The translations under genes and the position numbers were made by a program. The notes beneath the pieces are model-generated. The model saw only the letters and a program-made list of their open reading frames with translations. It was not told the DNA's origin and ran no database searches. From Candidatus Woesearchaeota archaeon (GTDB lineage: Archaea > Nanobdellota > Nanobdellia > Woesearchaeales > ARS49): a DNA stretch of 26,378 nt. The first letter of the stretch is position 1; each line of letters begins with the position of its first letter. Shown piece by piece: positions 5,724-13,928 of the stretch. Location: positions 1 to 26,378 of the forward strand of contig JAHWHB010000042.1 of the NCBI GenBank assembly GCA_019323575.1, written 5' to 3'.

Positions 5724-6497
5724 ATGGATACTAACTTTATTTATGCGCTGACAGGCATAATTCTCGTCAGTTTAGCATCATTAGTTGGAGTCTTCACACT
5801 AGCATTAAAGAAAAAACTCCTTGAGAAAATAGTAATGATTCTCGTCAGCTTTGCGGCAGGCGCCCTTCTTGGAGGAGCATTTATACACCTTCTTCCAGAA
5901 TCCGTACACGAAGGAGGGCCAACATTCTTGATGGTCACCATAGGAATAGTTGTATTTTTCATTATGGAAACGTACATTTACTGGTATCACTGCCACGCCG
6001 GACACGTTCATACCCATAAACACAAAGGAAAATGTCCGATAAGACCAATGGGGTACCTAAATTTAATCGGAGACGGAATACACAACCTAATAGATGGAAT
6101 GATAGTTGCATCATCATTTTTGGTGAGTTTTGAATTAGGAATCGCATCAACAATAGCAGTTATATTCCACGAAATACCACAAGAAATAGGAGACTTCGGC
6201 GTACTAATATACAGCGGATTTTCAAGAAAAAAAGCACTATTCTTCAATTTCCTATCCGCGTTAACCGCAGTTATAGGAGTATTATTAACGTACTTTTTCG
6301 TCTCCCACGTCCACGGACTGACAAACTACCTAATACCATTCGCAGCAGGCGGATTCATCTACATAGCGATGACTGACTTAATGGCAGAACTAAAAGAAGA
6401 AGAAAACATAAAAAAAGCAACATTACAAGTAATATTATTACTTGTGGGAGTTGCATTAATGTACATACTAAAACTAGCATTTGAGCACGCCCACTAA
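5724..6497 (+). CDS. ZIP family divalent metal transporter
   Basis: This 257-residue integral membrane protein is predicted to import Zn2+, Fe2+ or related metals. Eight membrane segments are discernible. The binuclear metal site motifs are present: HNLIDG in helix 4 (GDGIHNLIDGMIVASSF) and HEIPQEIGDF in helix 5. The cytosolic loop between helices 3 and 4 is rich in His and Cys (YHCHAGHVHTHKHKGKC), the usual metal-sensing loop, and the C-terminus ends in HAH. A TATA box (TTTATATAC, 5694-5702) is 25 bases before the ATG, so the message is probably leaderless. The stop overlaps the stop of the convergent YvcK-like gene by 4 bases. Confidence 0.93.
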   Translation: MDTNFIYALTGIILVSLASLVGVFTLALKKKLLEKIVMILVSFAAGALLGGAFIHLLPESVHEGGPTFLMVTIGIVVFFIMETYIYWYHCHAGHVHTHKHKGKCPIRPMGYLNLIGDGIHNLIDGMIVASSFLVSFELGIASTIAVIFHEIPQEIGDFGVLIYSGFSRKKALFFNFLSALTAVIGVLLTYFFVSHVHGLTNYLIPFAAGGFIYIAMTDLMAELKEEENIKKATLQVILLLVGVALMYILKLAFEHAH

Positions 6498-7429
6498 ATC
6501 TTCAATAATAGCTCTGCAAGTTTCTCAGAATCATGACGGATAAGCTCAGGAGCAGACATCACATCATCAACAACAAGCTTAACCTTCAACTGCTTAATAA
6601 CATCAGAATCAACAATCACAGGAAACTGATTCTGAGCAGAATACTTCTCAAGCAAAGCAGAAATTCCCTTAGAAGAATTACAAACAAAAACATCAGGCTT
6701 GCAGCCATATTTGATAATCTCTTTCAAATGATCAGAAGCCTTAAAACTAGTAGTCTCGCCAGGCTTTGTCATCAAATTACAGACATAAACCTTCTTAGCC
6801 TTAGACTTCTTCAAAGCAGCAGGAATACCCTTCACAAGCAAATTAGGAATAATGCTTGAGTACAAATCACCAGGGCCGATAACAACCAAATCAGCATTCA
6901 AAATAGCATCAGCTGCCTCAGGATTAGCACTGGCTTCAGGATCCAGCCAAACCTTAACAATACGAAGATTAGGATCATGACGAGGAATATCAATATTAGT
7001 CTCGCCCTTAACCTTAACCCCATTCTCCAATTCAGCGCAAACATCAGCACTATCAAACGAAACAGGAAGCACTTTTCCCTTAATACGCAAAATCTTAGAA
7101 GCCTGGCGAATAGCCTCTTCTTCGCTGCCAGTAATCTCGGTCAAAGCAGTCAAAAACAAATTACCAAAAGAATGGCCCTTCAAACTACTGTGCTCCTCAA
7201 ACCTAAACATAAATAATTGACGCAAAACATTATCGTTCTCTTCAGCAAGAGCAACAAGACACCTCCTAACATCACCAGTCGGAAGAATGCCGAACTCATC
7301 TCTTAACAAACCGGTACTGCCTCCAGAATCAAACATAGAAACAACAGCACACAAATCATCAACCCTGCTCTTCAAACCGCGAAGAACAGTAAAACTACCA
7401 GTCCCGCCACCAATAACAACAACCCTCAC
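6494..7429 (-). CDS. YvcK/CofD-like protein (UPF0052)
   Basis: This 311-residue protein has a Rossmann-like fold, and its start codon is GTG. Hallmarks are the N-terminal loop VIGGGTGSFTVLRGLK (5-20), DSGGSTGLLRDEFGILPTGD (about 34-53), GHSFGNLFLTAL and GPGDLYSSIIPNLLV. In bacteria, YvcK binds UDP-sugars and affects central carbon and cell-wall metabolism. CofD is the related lactyl-phospho-F420 transferase. The sequence fits the YvcK branch better, by overall motif wording. The GTG start overlaps the TGA of the upstream Nudix gene (GTGA), so the two are translationally coupled. The role in an archaeon is unknown, and sugar-nucleotide sensing is the best guess. Confidence 0.88.
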   Translation of the reverse strand: MRVVVIGGGTGSFTVLRGLKSRVDDLCAVVSMFDSGGSTGLLRDEFGILPTGDVRRCLVALAEENDNVLRQLFMFRFEEHSSLKGHSFGNLFLTALTEITGSEEEAIRQASKILRIKGKVLPVSFDSADVCAELENGVKVKGETNIDIPRHDPNLRIVKVWLDPEASANPEAADAILNADLVVIGPGDLYSSIIPNLLVKGIPAALKKSKAKKVYVCNLMTKPGETTSFKASDHLKEIIKYGCKPDVFVCNSSKGISALLEKYSAQNQFPVIVDSDVIKQLKVKLVVDDVMSAPELIRHDSEKLAELLLKI

Positions 7430-7950
7430 AATCTCACAAACTCCTTAGTAGTCTCACGCATGCCCTTAAATTCGCCAAGAGCCTTCAAAAACAAAGGATG
7501 AAAAAACTTTTTGCCCTTTAATTCAGACATAAGCTTTTTCAAACTCCAAAACTCACCAGACTTAACCTCATCAGAATCAATCTTAACCTCGCCCTTAAAA
7601 TCCTTAACAACAAACAACTTGCAAAGAACACGCTCATCACCATGAAAACCAAAACGAACAACCTCCTTAATATGGCTGGGCCGGACACAAACACCAAGCT
7701 CCTCATGAAGCTCACGCCCAGCAGCCTCCTTAAAAGACTCTCCAGAAAGAACATGACCAGAAAGAGAACCTTCATAGAAGCCAGGATAGACGTCTTTTGA
7801 CAAAGAACGCTGCTGGACAAACAACCTTCCATCCGGATCAAAAACAAAAACCTGCACTACACGATGCAATAATTCCTTTTTATGGGCTTCCTCTCTCTTA
7901 ACTTTGCCAACGACATTATCGTGAGCGTCAACAACATCAACCTCTTCCAT
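7426..7950 (-). CDS. Nudix hydrolase, IPP-isomerase/YfcD-like
   Basis: This 174-residue protein has a perfect Nudix box, G-x5-E-x7-REL-HEELGV (GHVLSGESFKEAAGRELHEE). It also has the upstream HRVVQVFVF...VQQRSLSKDVYPGFYE segment typical of the Idi/YfcD branch (COG1443). It is expected to hydrolyse a nucleoside diphosphate derivative, or less likely to act as isopentenyl diphosphate isomerase. The start MEEVDVVDAHDN is chosen because a TATA box (7973-7980, minus strand) lies about 27 bases upstream. An in-frame ATG at 7974 falls inside that TATA box and would not be transcribed. It is the first gene of an operon with the YvcK-like gene. Confidence 0.88.
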   Translation of the reverse strand: MEEVDVVDAHDNVVGKVKREEAHKKELLHRVVQVFVFDPDGRLFVQQRSLSKDVYPGFYEGSLSGHVLSGESFKEAAGRELHEELGVCVRPSHIKEVVRFGFHGDERVLCKLFVVKDFKGEVKIDSDEVKSGEFWSLKKLMSELKGKKFFHPLFLKALGEFKGMRETTKEFVRL

Positions 7951-7999
7951 AAAAACAGCAGAAAAACACAGCATATATAATCTTTTTCAAAAGAAACAG

Positions 8000-8311
8000 T
8001 TAAACATCAATCATCTCAATCTCAATATTAAGCCCTTCTGGAATCGGAACGCGCATAACAAGCCTCAAAGCACGCTCGTCAAGACCAAGATCAATCAAGC
8101 GCTTATGAACACGCATCTCATAACGCTCCCAAGTAGCAGCCCCCTGCCCGCACGGCGTGCGCCTTGTAGTAAGCTTCAAACGCTTGGTAGGCAGGGGAAT
8201 CGGGCCTCTGATATCGACCCCGGTCTTGTCGGCAATATCTTTAATAAAAGCACAAGTCTGATTCAACTTGTCAATGTCGATACTCGCCAGCTTAATTCTT
8301 GCCTTTTGCAT
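8000..8311 (-). CDS. rps10: ribosomal protein S10 (uS10)
   Basis: This 103-residue protein has the full S10 fold. The N-terminus MQKARIKLASIDIDKLN is followed by the loop RGPIPLPTKRLKLTTRRTPCG and the archaeal WERYEMRVHKRLIDL segment. It ends in IEIEMIDV. It belongs to the head of the small ribosomal subunit. It follows EF-1A by 24 bases on the same strand, the standard archaeal tuf-rps10 arrangement. The short spacer is T-rich on the minus strand, so part of the EF-1A transcripts may end before S10. Confidence 0.97.
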   Translation of the reverse strand: MQKARIKLASIDIDKLNQTCAFIKDIADKTGVDIRGPIPLPTKRLKLTTRRTPCGQGAATWERYEMRVHKRLIDLGLDERALRLVMRVPIPEGLNIEIEMIDV

Positions 8312-8335
8312 ATCCGTAAAAAATAATTAAAAAAT
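8312..8335 (-). terminator. T-rich spacer between EF-1A and S10, possible partial terminator
   Basis: Read on the minus strand, the spacer has two T-runs of six immediately after the EF-1A stop. As S10 follows at once and no promoter is clear, read-through is required. The T-runs may lower S10 output relative to EF-1A. Confidence 0.35.
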
Positions 8336-9613
8336 TTATTTCTTGACCAAGTCAATGCACATTCCTGCAGCAACAGTGTTGCCAGAGTCACGAACTGCAA
8401 ACCTGCCCAAAGGAGGGAACTCCTTAACCTTCTCAATAACGAGAGGCTGAACCGGCTTGATCTTCAAAACACAAGCATCTCCGTTCTTAACAAAGTCAGG
8501 ATGCTCTGCCAAAACCTCGCCAGTAGCAGGGTTAATCTTCTTAACGATCTCGGTAATCTGACACGCAACCTGAGCAGTGTGAATGTGGAACACAGGAGTG
8601 TAACCAACAGTCACAACAGTCGGGTGGTTCAAGATAATAACGTTAGCAGTGAACTCCACAGCAACAGTTGGCGGATTGTCAACCGGGCCCAGAACGTCGC
8701 CGCGTGCAATATCCTTCTTGTCAATTCCACGCACGTTAAATCCAACGTTGTCACCAGGCTCTGCCTCCTGCATCTGCTCGTGGTGCATCTCAATAGTCTT
8801 AACTTCGCCAGTAGCGCCAGTGCCGGCTCTGCCAGGCATAACAATAACCTTCTGGCCAACCTTCATAACACCAGTCTCAACCTTACCAACAGGAACAACA
8901 CCAATGCCAGTAATGCTGTAAACGTCCTGGATAGGAAGTCTCAATGGCAAGTCAGTAGGTTTCTGACGTTCTTTCAAGTTATCCAAAGCCTGCAATAGAG
9001 TAGAACCCTTGTACCAGGGCATCTTTCCCAAATTCTTGACAACGTTCTCGCCAGGGAAAGAAGCAATTGGAATAATCTGAACTTCATCAATCTTGTAACC
9101 AACACTCTTCAACAAAGCCTCAGCATCTTTCTTGATAGCATTGAACTTTGCCTCATCATAATTGTTCAAGTCCATCTTGTTGCAAGCAACAATCATCTGC
9201 TGAACGCCAAGCGTCTTGCACAAGAAAGCGTGCTCTTTTGTCTGAGCCTGAACTCCCTCAGAACCAATGACCAGCACAGCAGCATCTGCCTGCGAAGCGC
9301 CAGTAATCATGTTCTTGATAAAGTCCCTGTGGCCAGGAGCGTCAATAATGGTGAAATCAAACTTCTGGGTTGTGAACTTCTTGTGACACAAGTCGATTGT
9401 GACTCCACGCTCTCGCTCTTCCTTCAAGTTGTCCATAACGAAAGCGAACTCAAAACCGCCCTTACCGAGCTCTTCAGCTTTTTCCTTCAACTTTCGCATA
9501 GTCTGCTCATCAATAGTACCTGAGTCAAACAACATTCTTCCAACTGTTGTAGACTTTCCGTGGTCGACGTGACCAACGAATACGATATTCATGTGTGGTT
9601 TTCCTTTTGCCAT
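8336..9613 (-). CDS. tuf: translation elongation factor EF-1 alpha (aEF1A)
   Basis: This 425-residue GTPase delivers aminoacyl-tRNA to the ribosome. It has the P-loop GHVDHGKST (about 13-21), the switch I context ERERGVTIDL, the DAPGHRD switch II motif, NKMD, and the beta-barrel domains 2 and 3 of full family length. The start MAKGKPHMNIVF is set by a strong GAGGAGGGG Shine-Dalgarno site at 9620-9628. The 88-residue upstream open frame is rejected because it covers the promoter and shows no conservation-like features. The TATA core at 9669-9683 is identical to that of the L7Ae operon. S10 follows. Confidence 0.98.
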   Translation of the reverse strand: MAKGKPHMNIVFVGHVDHGKSTTVGRMLFDSGTIDEQTMRKLKEKAEELGKGGFEFAFVMDNLKEERERGVTIDLCHKKFTTQKFDFTIIDAPGHRDFIKNMITGASQADAAVLVIGSEGVQAQTKEHAFLCKTLGVQQMIVACNKMDLNNYDEAKFNAIKKDAEALLKSVGYKIDEVQIIPIASFPGENVVKNLGKMPWYKGSTLLQALDNLKERQKPTDLPLRLPIQDVYSITGIGVVPVGKVETGVMKVGQKVIVMPGRAGTGATGEVKTIEMHHEQMQEAEPGDNVGFNVRGIDKKDIARGDVLGPVDNPPTVAVEFTANVIILNHPTVVTVGYTPVFHIHTAQVACQITEIVKKINPATGEVLAEHPDFVKNGDACVLKIKPVQPLVIEKVKEFPPLGRFAVRDSGNTVAAGMCIDLVKK

Positions 9614-9619
9614 AATATA

Positions 9620-9628
9620 CCCCTCCTC
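9620..9628 (-). promoter_or_regulatory. strong Shine-Dalgarno site of EF-1A
   Basis: GAGGAGGGG on the minus strand ends 7 bases before the ATG at 9613. It decides the start within a much longer open frame. It is the longest Shine-Dalgarno match I noticed in the window, fitting a highly expressed gene. Confidence 0.8.
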
Positions 9629-9668
9629 TTGGAATATTAATACTAAACATTCAAAAAATTCAAGCAGG

Positions 9669-9683
9669 TATTTATAAAGGTTT
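9669..9683 (-). promoter_or_regulatory. BRE/TATA promoter core of EF-1A
   Basis: On the minus strand it reads AAACCTTTATAAATA, identical over 15 bases to the L7Ae promoter core at 13845-13859. The purine-rich BRE-like AAACC is followed by TTTATAAAT. The expected transcription start is near 9648, giving a leader of about 35 bases with the Shine-Dalgarno site. Confidence 0.75.
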
Positions 9684-9758
9684 CGATACAGAGAGGGAAG
9701 ATTTGTCACCAAAATGATACAGTAAAACTTTAAGAAAGAACCACAGGGTTTCTCACAT

Positions 9759-10160
9759 ATGAAAAGGTGGCTGATACTTCTAATAATAATACCAATAGCA
9801 AATGCAAAAGCAATAACACAATACCCTCCACAATTCGAACAAATAGAATGGGGAGATAGAATCTCATTCCCGCACATCTACCCAGGACAGAGCATAACAA
9901 CAGAAGAAAGATTCCTCGAAGACCCGCTAAGACCAGGAACAAGCATAGTAAGATGGACAAGAAAAGCATGCCACAGCATAACACTAGACAAAGTACACCT
10001 AATGAGAGGAACGTACACACTAAAAATAAAAAACAAATACGGACCCCAAATCAGAATGCTGCCATTTGAAACAACAAAAATCTACCTAACACCAGACTAT
10101 TACAAAATAAGATTTGACAAAACCACAAGCACAGTCTGGATAGCAAGGTATGCAGAATAA
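9759..10160 (+). CDS. secreted hypothetical protein, 133 residues
   Basis: A signal peptide is clear: MKRWLILLIIIPIANAKA, with a basic start, a hydrophobic core and an Ala-x-Ala-type cleavage region. The mature part of about 115 residues is rich in beta-prone and charged residues (YTLKIKNKYGPQIRMLPFE, TKIYLTPDYYKIRFDKTTS) and may be a beta-sandwich. One Cys is present (KACHS). No family is recognised. A TATA-like stretch at 9725-9736 is about 28 bases before the ATG. The gene is divergent from EF-1A and convergent with EF-2, with only 9 bases between the two stop codons. Confidence 0.7.
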   Translation: MKRWLILLIIIPIANAKAITQYPPQFEQIEWGDRISFPHIYPGQSITTEERFLEDPLRPGTSIVRWTRKACHSITLDKVHLMRGTYTLKIKNKYGPQIRMLPFETTKIYLTPDYYKIRFDKTTSTVWIARYAE

Positions 10161-10161
10161 T

Positions 10162-10169
10162 AAAAAAAA
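10162..10169 (-). terminator. T8 run after EF-2
   Basis: Eight T in a row on the minus strand directly follow the EF-2 TAA. This is a minimal poly-T terminator of the ribosomal-protein/EF-2 operon, placed in the 9-base gap to the convergent gene. Confidence 0.5.
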
Positions 10170-12368
10170 TTATGCACCCAACATACCAGCAGTCAATCCC
10201 TTTCTCTGAACAATCTGCTGAATAACCCTGGGCTGCAGTTCTGCAGGCAGTTTCTCAAAGCACTGGTCAACAAGCGAAGAAGTGCCCCTGCCATTAGTGG
10301 CAGAACGCAAATCACTGCTCCATCCAAGCATCTCAGCAACAGGAAGCTTAGCCTTAACCAAAGTCTGAGTACCCTCCTGGGTAAGCTCCAAAACCTGACC
10401 GCGCTTGTTCATAACAAGCTTAGTAATCTCGCCAGTATACTCCTGAGGCGCCTCAATCAAATGAGTCTGCATCGGCTCAAAAATAACAGGGCCGGCATTC
10501 ATAATACAAAGCTTAACACCCTCACGAACAGCAGGGTAAACCTGCGCAGGACCGCGGTGAATAGCGTCCTCGTGAAGCTTAGCATCAACAAGAGTGACCT
10601 TCATACCAACACAAGGCTCACGAGCAAGAGGACCGCCGTCAACAACCTGCCTGAAACCCTCAATAATAAGTTCAATACACTCAGGCAACTGGACAATACC
10701 TCTTGTCTTCTCCAAAAACAAATTGCCATGATAAATATCCTTGACAGACAAAGCAGTATCGTTGTCCCAGCCAGCAGCAACAAGCTTGTCCCTCAAAACC
10801 AAATCTTTCTTCTTTATGCGACCTTCAGGAATCTCGCCGCTCTTAACCATCTCAGCAATATGAGGCTCCAAAGGCTCAACAATAAAGAAAAACTTGTTGT
10901 GCTTGTTAGGAGTCTTACCCTCGCACTGAGGAGAAAGCTTTGAAACAGTCTCACGATAAGTGACAATAGGAGGAGAGGTCTTAATCTTAACACCCTTCTC
11001 AGTAACAATCCTGTTCTCAATAATCTCCAAGTGAAGCTCGCCCATGCCGTGCATCAAGTTCTCACCAGTCTCCTGATTAATCTCAATCTTAATACTTGGG
11101 TCTTCCTTAGCAACCTTCTTCAAAACCTCAACAAGCTTGGAAAGATCCTGAGGCTTCTCAGGCTCAATAGCCTTGGTAATAACAGGCTCGAAAATGTGCT
11201 TCAACTCCTCAAAAGGCTGATCAGGCTCAAGAGTAATAGTCTCGCCAGCATTGCCAGAAACACCTGCAACAGCAAGAACGTTGCCAGCAGGAACTTCCTC
11301 AATAATCTCAGGCTTAATACCCTGATACATGAAAACAGTAGAAACCTTCTGATTTTGCTTTGCATTATTCAAATAAACCTGCATGCCCTCACGAATAGTG
11401 CCGCTGTACAACCGGCCTGCAGAAACCTCCCTGCCAGACTTAGGCTCAATCAAAATACGCGTAATACAGAAAGCAACCTTGCCGGCAGGATCACAATTCA
11501 ACAAAGACTTGCCCAAAGGAGACTCCAAGTCGCCCCTCCAAATCTTCGGAATACGATAAGGCTGCGCCGCCTTAGGATTAGGCAGGTGCTTGATAACCAT
11601 ATCAAGAATAACCTCGTGCAGAGGACACTTCTCCCAAACAAACTTCTCACGCTCATCAGCAGAAAGCTCATAAATCTTCAAAACATCCTTAAAATTAACA
11701 CCCTTCTTCTCCATATACGGCAGGCTCAAAGCCCAATTATCACGAGCGCTGCCAAAAGCAACACTGCCATCCTGAATGTTAACCTTCCACTTCTGCTTCC
11801 AATCAGTATCAGCAATCTGCTCAATCAGCCTGTTAAACTCAGTAATAATATCAATGAAACGCTTCTGCATCTGCTCAGGAGTATACTGCATCTCTTTTAT
11901 CAAACGGTCAACCTTGTTAATGAACAAAACAGGCTTCACACGCTCCCTCAACGCCTGCTTAAGAACAGTCTCAGTCTGCGGCATAATACCCTCAGAAGCA
12001 CAAACAAGAACAACAGTACCGTCAATAGCCCGCATAGCCCTAGTAACGTTACCGCCAAAATCAACGTGGCCAGGAGTATCAATCAAGTTAATCAAAAACT
12101 CCTTGCCCTGAAACTCGTGAACCATAGACACGTTCGCAGAATCAACAGTCAACAAACGCTCCTGCTCATCAGCGTGCTGCCAAGTAGCCATACCTTTTTC
12201 CAATTCACCTGCAGCAGCCTCAGACATAAAACCAGCAGCGGCAAGCAAGTTATCAGTAAAAGCAGTCTTCCCGTGGTGAATATGAGCGCTGGTAGCAATA
12301 TTCCTAATCTGTTCCTGCACCTTAGACATGCGCCTCATACGTTCAATACGAGATTCCTGAGCAGCCAT
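10170..12368 (-). CDS. fusA: translation elongation factor EF-2 (aEF2)
   Basis: This 732-residue translocase GTPase has all five domains. DTPGH is at 97-101 and INKVDRL follows. Domain IV carries the diphthamide site in AIHRGPAQVYPAVRE. The C-terminus is GMLGA. Two G-domain motifs differ from the usual consensus. The P-loop reads AHIHHGKTA (28-36), with His where Asp is normal and Ala36 after GKT. The switch I reads QERLLTVD (69-76), with Leu72-Leu73 where RGIT is normal; the Mg-binding Thr is kept. The ATG touches the NDK stop (TGAATG), and a GGTGA Shine-Dalgarno site lies within the end of NDK. It is the last gene of the L7Ae-S28e-L24e-NDK operon, the place where many archaea have IF-2. Confidence 0.97.
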   Translation of the reverse strand: MAAQESRIERMRRMSKVQEQIRNIATSAHIHHGKTAFTDNLLAAAGFMSEAAAGELEKGMATWQHADEQERLLTVDSANVSMVHEFQGKEFLINLIDTPGHVDFGGNVTRAMRAIDGTVVLVCASEGIMPQTETVLKQALRERVKPVLFINKVDRLIKEMQYTPEQMQKRFIDIITEFNRLIEQIADTDWKQKWKVNIQDGSVAFGSARDNWALSLPYMEKKGVNFKDVLKIYELSADEREKFVWEKCPLHEVILDMVIKHLPNPKAAQPYRIPKIWRGDLESPLGKSLLNCDPAGKVAFCITRILIEPKSGREVSAGRLYSGTIREGMQVYLNNAKQNQKVSTVFMYQGIKPEIIEEVPAGNVLAVAGVSGNAGETITLEPDQPFEELKHIFEPVITKAIEPEKPQDLSKLVEVLKKVAKEDPSIKIEINQETGENLMHGMGELHLEIIENRIVTEKGVKIKTSPPIVTYRETVSKLSPQCEGKTPNKHNKFFFIVEPLEPHIAEMVKSGEIPEGRIKKKDLVLRDKLVAAGWDNDTALSVKDIYHGNLFLEKTRGIVQLPECIELIIEGFRQVVDGGPLAREPCVGMKVTLVDAKLHEDAIHRGPAQVYPAVREGVKLCIMNAGPVIFEPMQTHLIEAPQEYTGEITKLVMNKRGQVLELTQEGTQTLVKAKLPVAEMLGWSSDLRSATNGRGTSSLVDQCFEKLPAELQPRVIQQIVQRKGLTAGMLGA

Positions 12369-12944
12369 TCACTTCACCTTCCTATACAACAAAGATTCAT
12401 CAATGCGCTGGTAAGGATGAAGCTCATTCTTACCAAACCAAACAGCCATTTCCCGTTTAGCAGATTCCGGGGAATCGCTTGCATGAATCAAATTCTGAAT
12501 AGGCCTGCCAGAAACATCAGCCAAGCCGTAACTGTCAAAAGCAAAATCACCGCGAATAGTGCCAGGAGCTGCCTTGTTAGGAGCAGTATCACCAACAAGC
12601 ACTCTGACCTTGTTGATAACATCGTGGCCTTCCAACGCAACAGCAACAGTAGGAGACATAGTAATAAAATCAATCAACTGCTGCCTCACGCGCTGGCCAA
12701 CAGCCTTAGGATCTTCAGAAACCTTCTGACCCTTAGCTTCAGCAGCCTTCTTGGCTTTTTCACCAACAGAGACAAGCCATGCCTCATCATCAGCATAATG
12801 CTTGCCGGCAACATCTTTTGAAGCATAACACATCTTCAAACCAACAATCTTGAAACCAGCACGCTCAAAACGAGATATGATTTCCCCGACCAAAGCCCTC
12901 TGAACAGCATCAGGCTTCAAAACAACCAAAGTTTGCTCAATCAT
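12369..12944 (-). CDS. ndk: nucleoside diphosphate kinase
   Basis: This 191-residue enzyme transfers the gamma phosphate between nucleoside triphosphates and diphosphates through a phosphohistidine. The start EQTLVVLKPDAVQR, the active-site segment PIQNLIHASDSPESAKRE with the catalytic His, and the WFGKNEL end are all typical. It is longer than the usual 140-150 residues because of an insertion of about 40 charged residues (roughly 53-95, around GEKAKKAAEAKGQKV). I recall similar insertions in other archaeal NDKs. The ATG overlaps the L24e stop by 4 bases (ATGA). It supplies GTP for the neighbouring elongation factors in a general sense, and the co-operon position is standard in archaea. Confidence 0.97.
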   Translation of the reverse strand: MIEQTLVVLKPDAVQRALVGEIISRFERAGFKIVGLKMCYASKDVAGKHYADDEAWLVSVGEKAKKAAEAKGQKVSEDPKAVGQRVRQQLIDFITMSPTVAVALEGHDVINKVRVLVGDTAPNKAAPGTIRGDFAFDSYGLADVSGRPIQNLIHASDSPESAKREMAVWFGKNELHPYQRIDESLLYRKVK

Positions 12945-13123
12945 TTTCCGCCTCCTTTCTCAAAATCCTTGGTCCACTTAACATACCTGGAAGTGCGGCC
13001 AAGCTTCAACATGTTTTTCTCACATTTGGATGAACAAAAATTCAAAACACTGCCGTCTTTCCTGACAAACATCAAACCAGTGCCCTGCTCAATTGAATGC
13101 CTGCAAAAACTGCACTTAGCCAT
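12941..13123 (-). CDS. rpl24e: ribosomal protein L24e
   Basis: This 60-residue large-subunit protein has the zinc finger C4-x2-C7 and C30-x3-C34 (MAKCSFC...LNFCSSKCEKN) and the basic motif KLGRTSRYVKWTKDF. Length and motif order match the archaeal family. Its ATG overlaps the S28e stop (TGATG) and its stop overlaps the NDK start, so translation is tightly coupled. Confidence 0.96.
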   Translation of the reverse strand: MAKCSFCRHSIEQGTGLMFVRKDGSVLNFCSSKCEKNMLKLGRTSRYVKWTKDFEKGGGK

Positions 13124-13431
13124 CAGCCACCACCCCTTCCAGACTTATTCAAAGGACGAGCTTCAATTTCAGTCTCTCTAAGCATCAAAATATCATCCTT
13201 CTGAATGGGGCCCTTGACGTTTCTCCTCAAGACCTTATCCTTGTCACGTCCTTCCAAAACACGGCACCTGACCTGAATGGCCTCTCCCCTAGTTCCAGTC
13301 CTGCCAATAATCTCCTCAACACGAGCAGGAACAGCATGGCTAAAACTAACAGCGGCTGCTTCCTGCTTTTTCTGCGGACCCCTCTTCTCAGGGGCAGGAG
13401 TTTCCACAAGCTTTTTCTTAGGCTCTGCCAT
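13123..13431 (-). CDS. rps28e: ribosomal protein S28e with N-terminal extension
   Basis: The conserved core starts near residue 30 (AVPARVEEIIGRTGTRGEAIQVRCRV) and ends with the family signature LRETEIEARPLN. This small-subunit protein is usually about 70 residues in archaea. Here it is 102, because a Lys/Pro/Ala-rich tail of about 28 residues precedes the core (MAEPKKKLVETPAPEKRGP). The start is 4 bases after the L7Ae stop, which supports including the extension. Confidence 0.95.
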   Translation of the reverse strand: MAEPKKKLVETPAPEKRGPQKKQEAAAVSFSHAVPARVEEIIGRTGTRGEAIQVRCRVLEGRDKDKVLRRNVKGPIQKDDILMLRETEIEARPLNKSGRGGG

Positions 13432-13435
13432 ATTC

Positions 13436-13762
13436 TCAACCTGTTGACTTCAATTCTTCAACCAACTTCTTAGCATCACCCTCAGCAATAATCGCGATCG
13501 CACTAGTAGGCAAGGAAATGCCAGCAGCAGTGCCAAGCTCTTCCTTGCTGTTAACCTGAATGCAAGGAACGCCTTTTTCTTTAGCAAGAACAGGCAAGTG
13601 CATAACAATCTCAGCAGGCTGAACATCCTTAGCATAAGCAACAAGCTTAGCAACACCTCTTTCCAAAGCCTTAGTAGCCTCGTTAACACCCTTCTTAATC
13701 TTGCCAGTATTCTTGGCAACCTCAATCGCTTCCAATGTTTTTTGAATAATATCGTCTGCCAT
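13436..13762 (-). CDS. rpl7ae: ribosomal protein L7Ae (K-turn binding)
   Basis: This 108-residue RNA-binding protein serves the ribosome, box C/D and H/ACA guide RNPs and archaeal RNase P by binding kink-turns. Typical segments are TGKIKKGVNEATKALERGVA, the KLVAYAKDVQPAEIVMHLP strand and GVPCIQVNSKEELG. The start MADDIIQK is chosen because GGAGG sits just upstream. The 10 additional codons of the longer frame would bury that Shine-Dalgarno site. It leads the operon L7Ae-S28e-L24e-NDK-EF-2 behind the promoter at 13845-13859. Confidence 0.97.
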   Translation of the reverse strand: MADDIIQKTLEAIEVAKNTGKIKKGVNEATKALERGVAKLVAYAKDVQPAEIVMHLPVLAKEKGVPCIQVNSKEELGTAAGISLPTSAIAIIAEGDAKKLVEELKSTG

Positions 13763-13844
13763 CTTGATCCTCCAGGAGAATAAACTCCTCATTCAGCCCT
13801 TTCGAGCCTCATCAATCATCGGTAATAAAGAAATCTCAAGGGGT

Positions 13845-13859
13845 TATTTATAAAGGTTT
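13845..13859 (-). promoter_or_regulatory. BRE/TATA promoter core of the L7Ae operon
   Basis: The 15 bases AAACCTTTATAAATA (minus strand) match the EF-1A promoter exactly. The expected transcription start is near 13825, leaving a leader of about 60 bases before the L7Ae ATG. Confidence 0.75.
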
Positions 13860-13928
13860 TGCTAATGAGCACTACAACACAACAATCTATATTAATAGTG
13901 AGGAAAAAACGCGAAATGGGGTGGGAAA

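Noticed and set aside
9614..9877. 88-residue N-terminal extension of EF-1A
   Set aside because: It contains the TATA box and the strong Shine-Dalgarno site, and the family start MAKGKPH follows that site directly.
11031..12821. 596-codon open frame on the plus strand opposite EF-2 and NDK
   Set aside because: It is antisense to two certain genes. The strand composition (few T on the plus strand) removes stop codons by chance, and its translation is low-complexity Asn/Leu/Arg.
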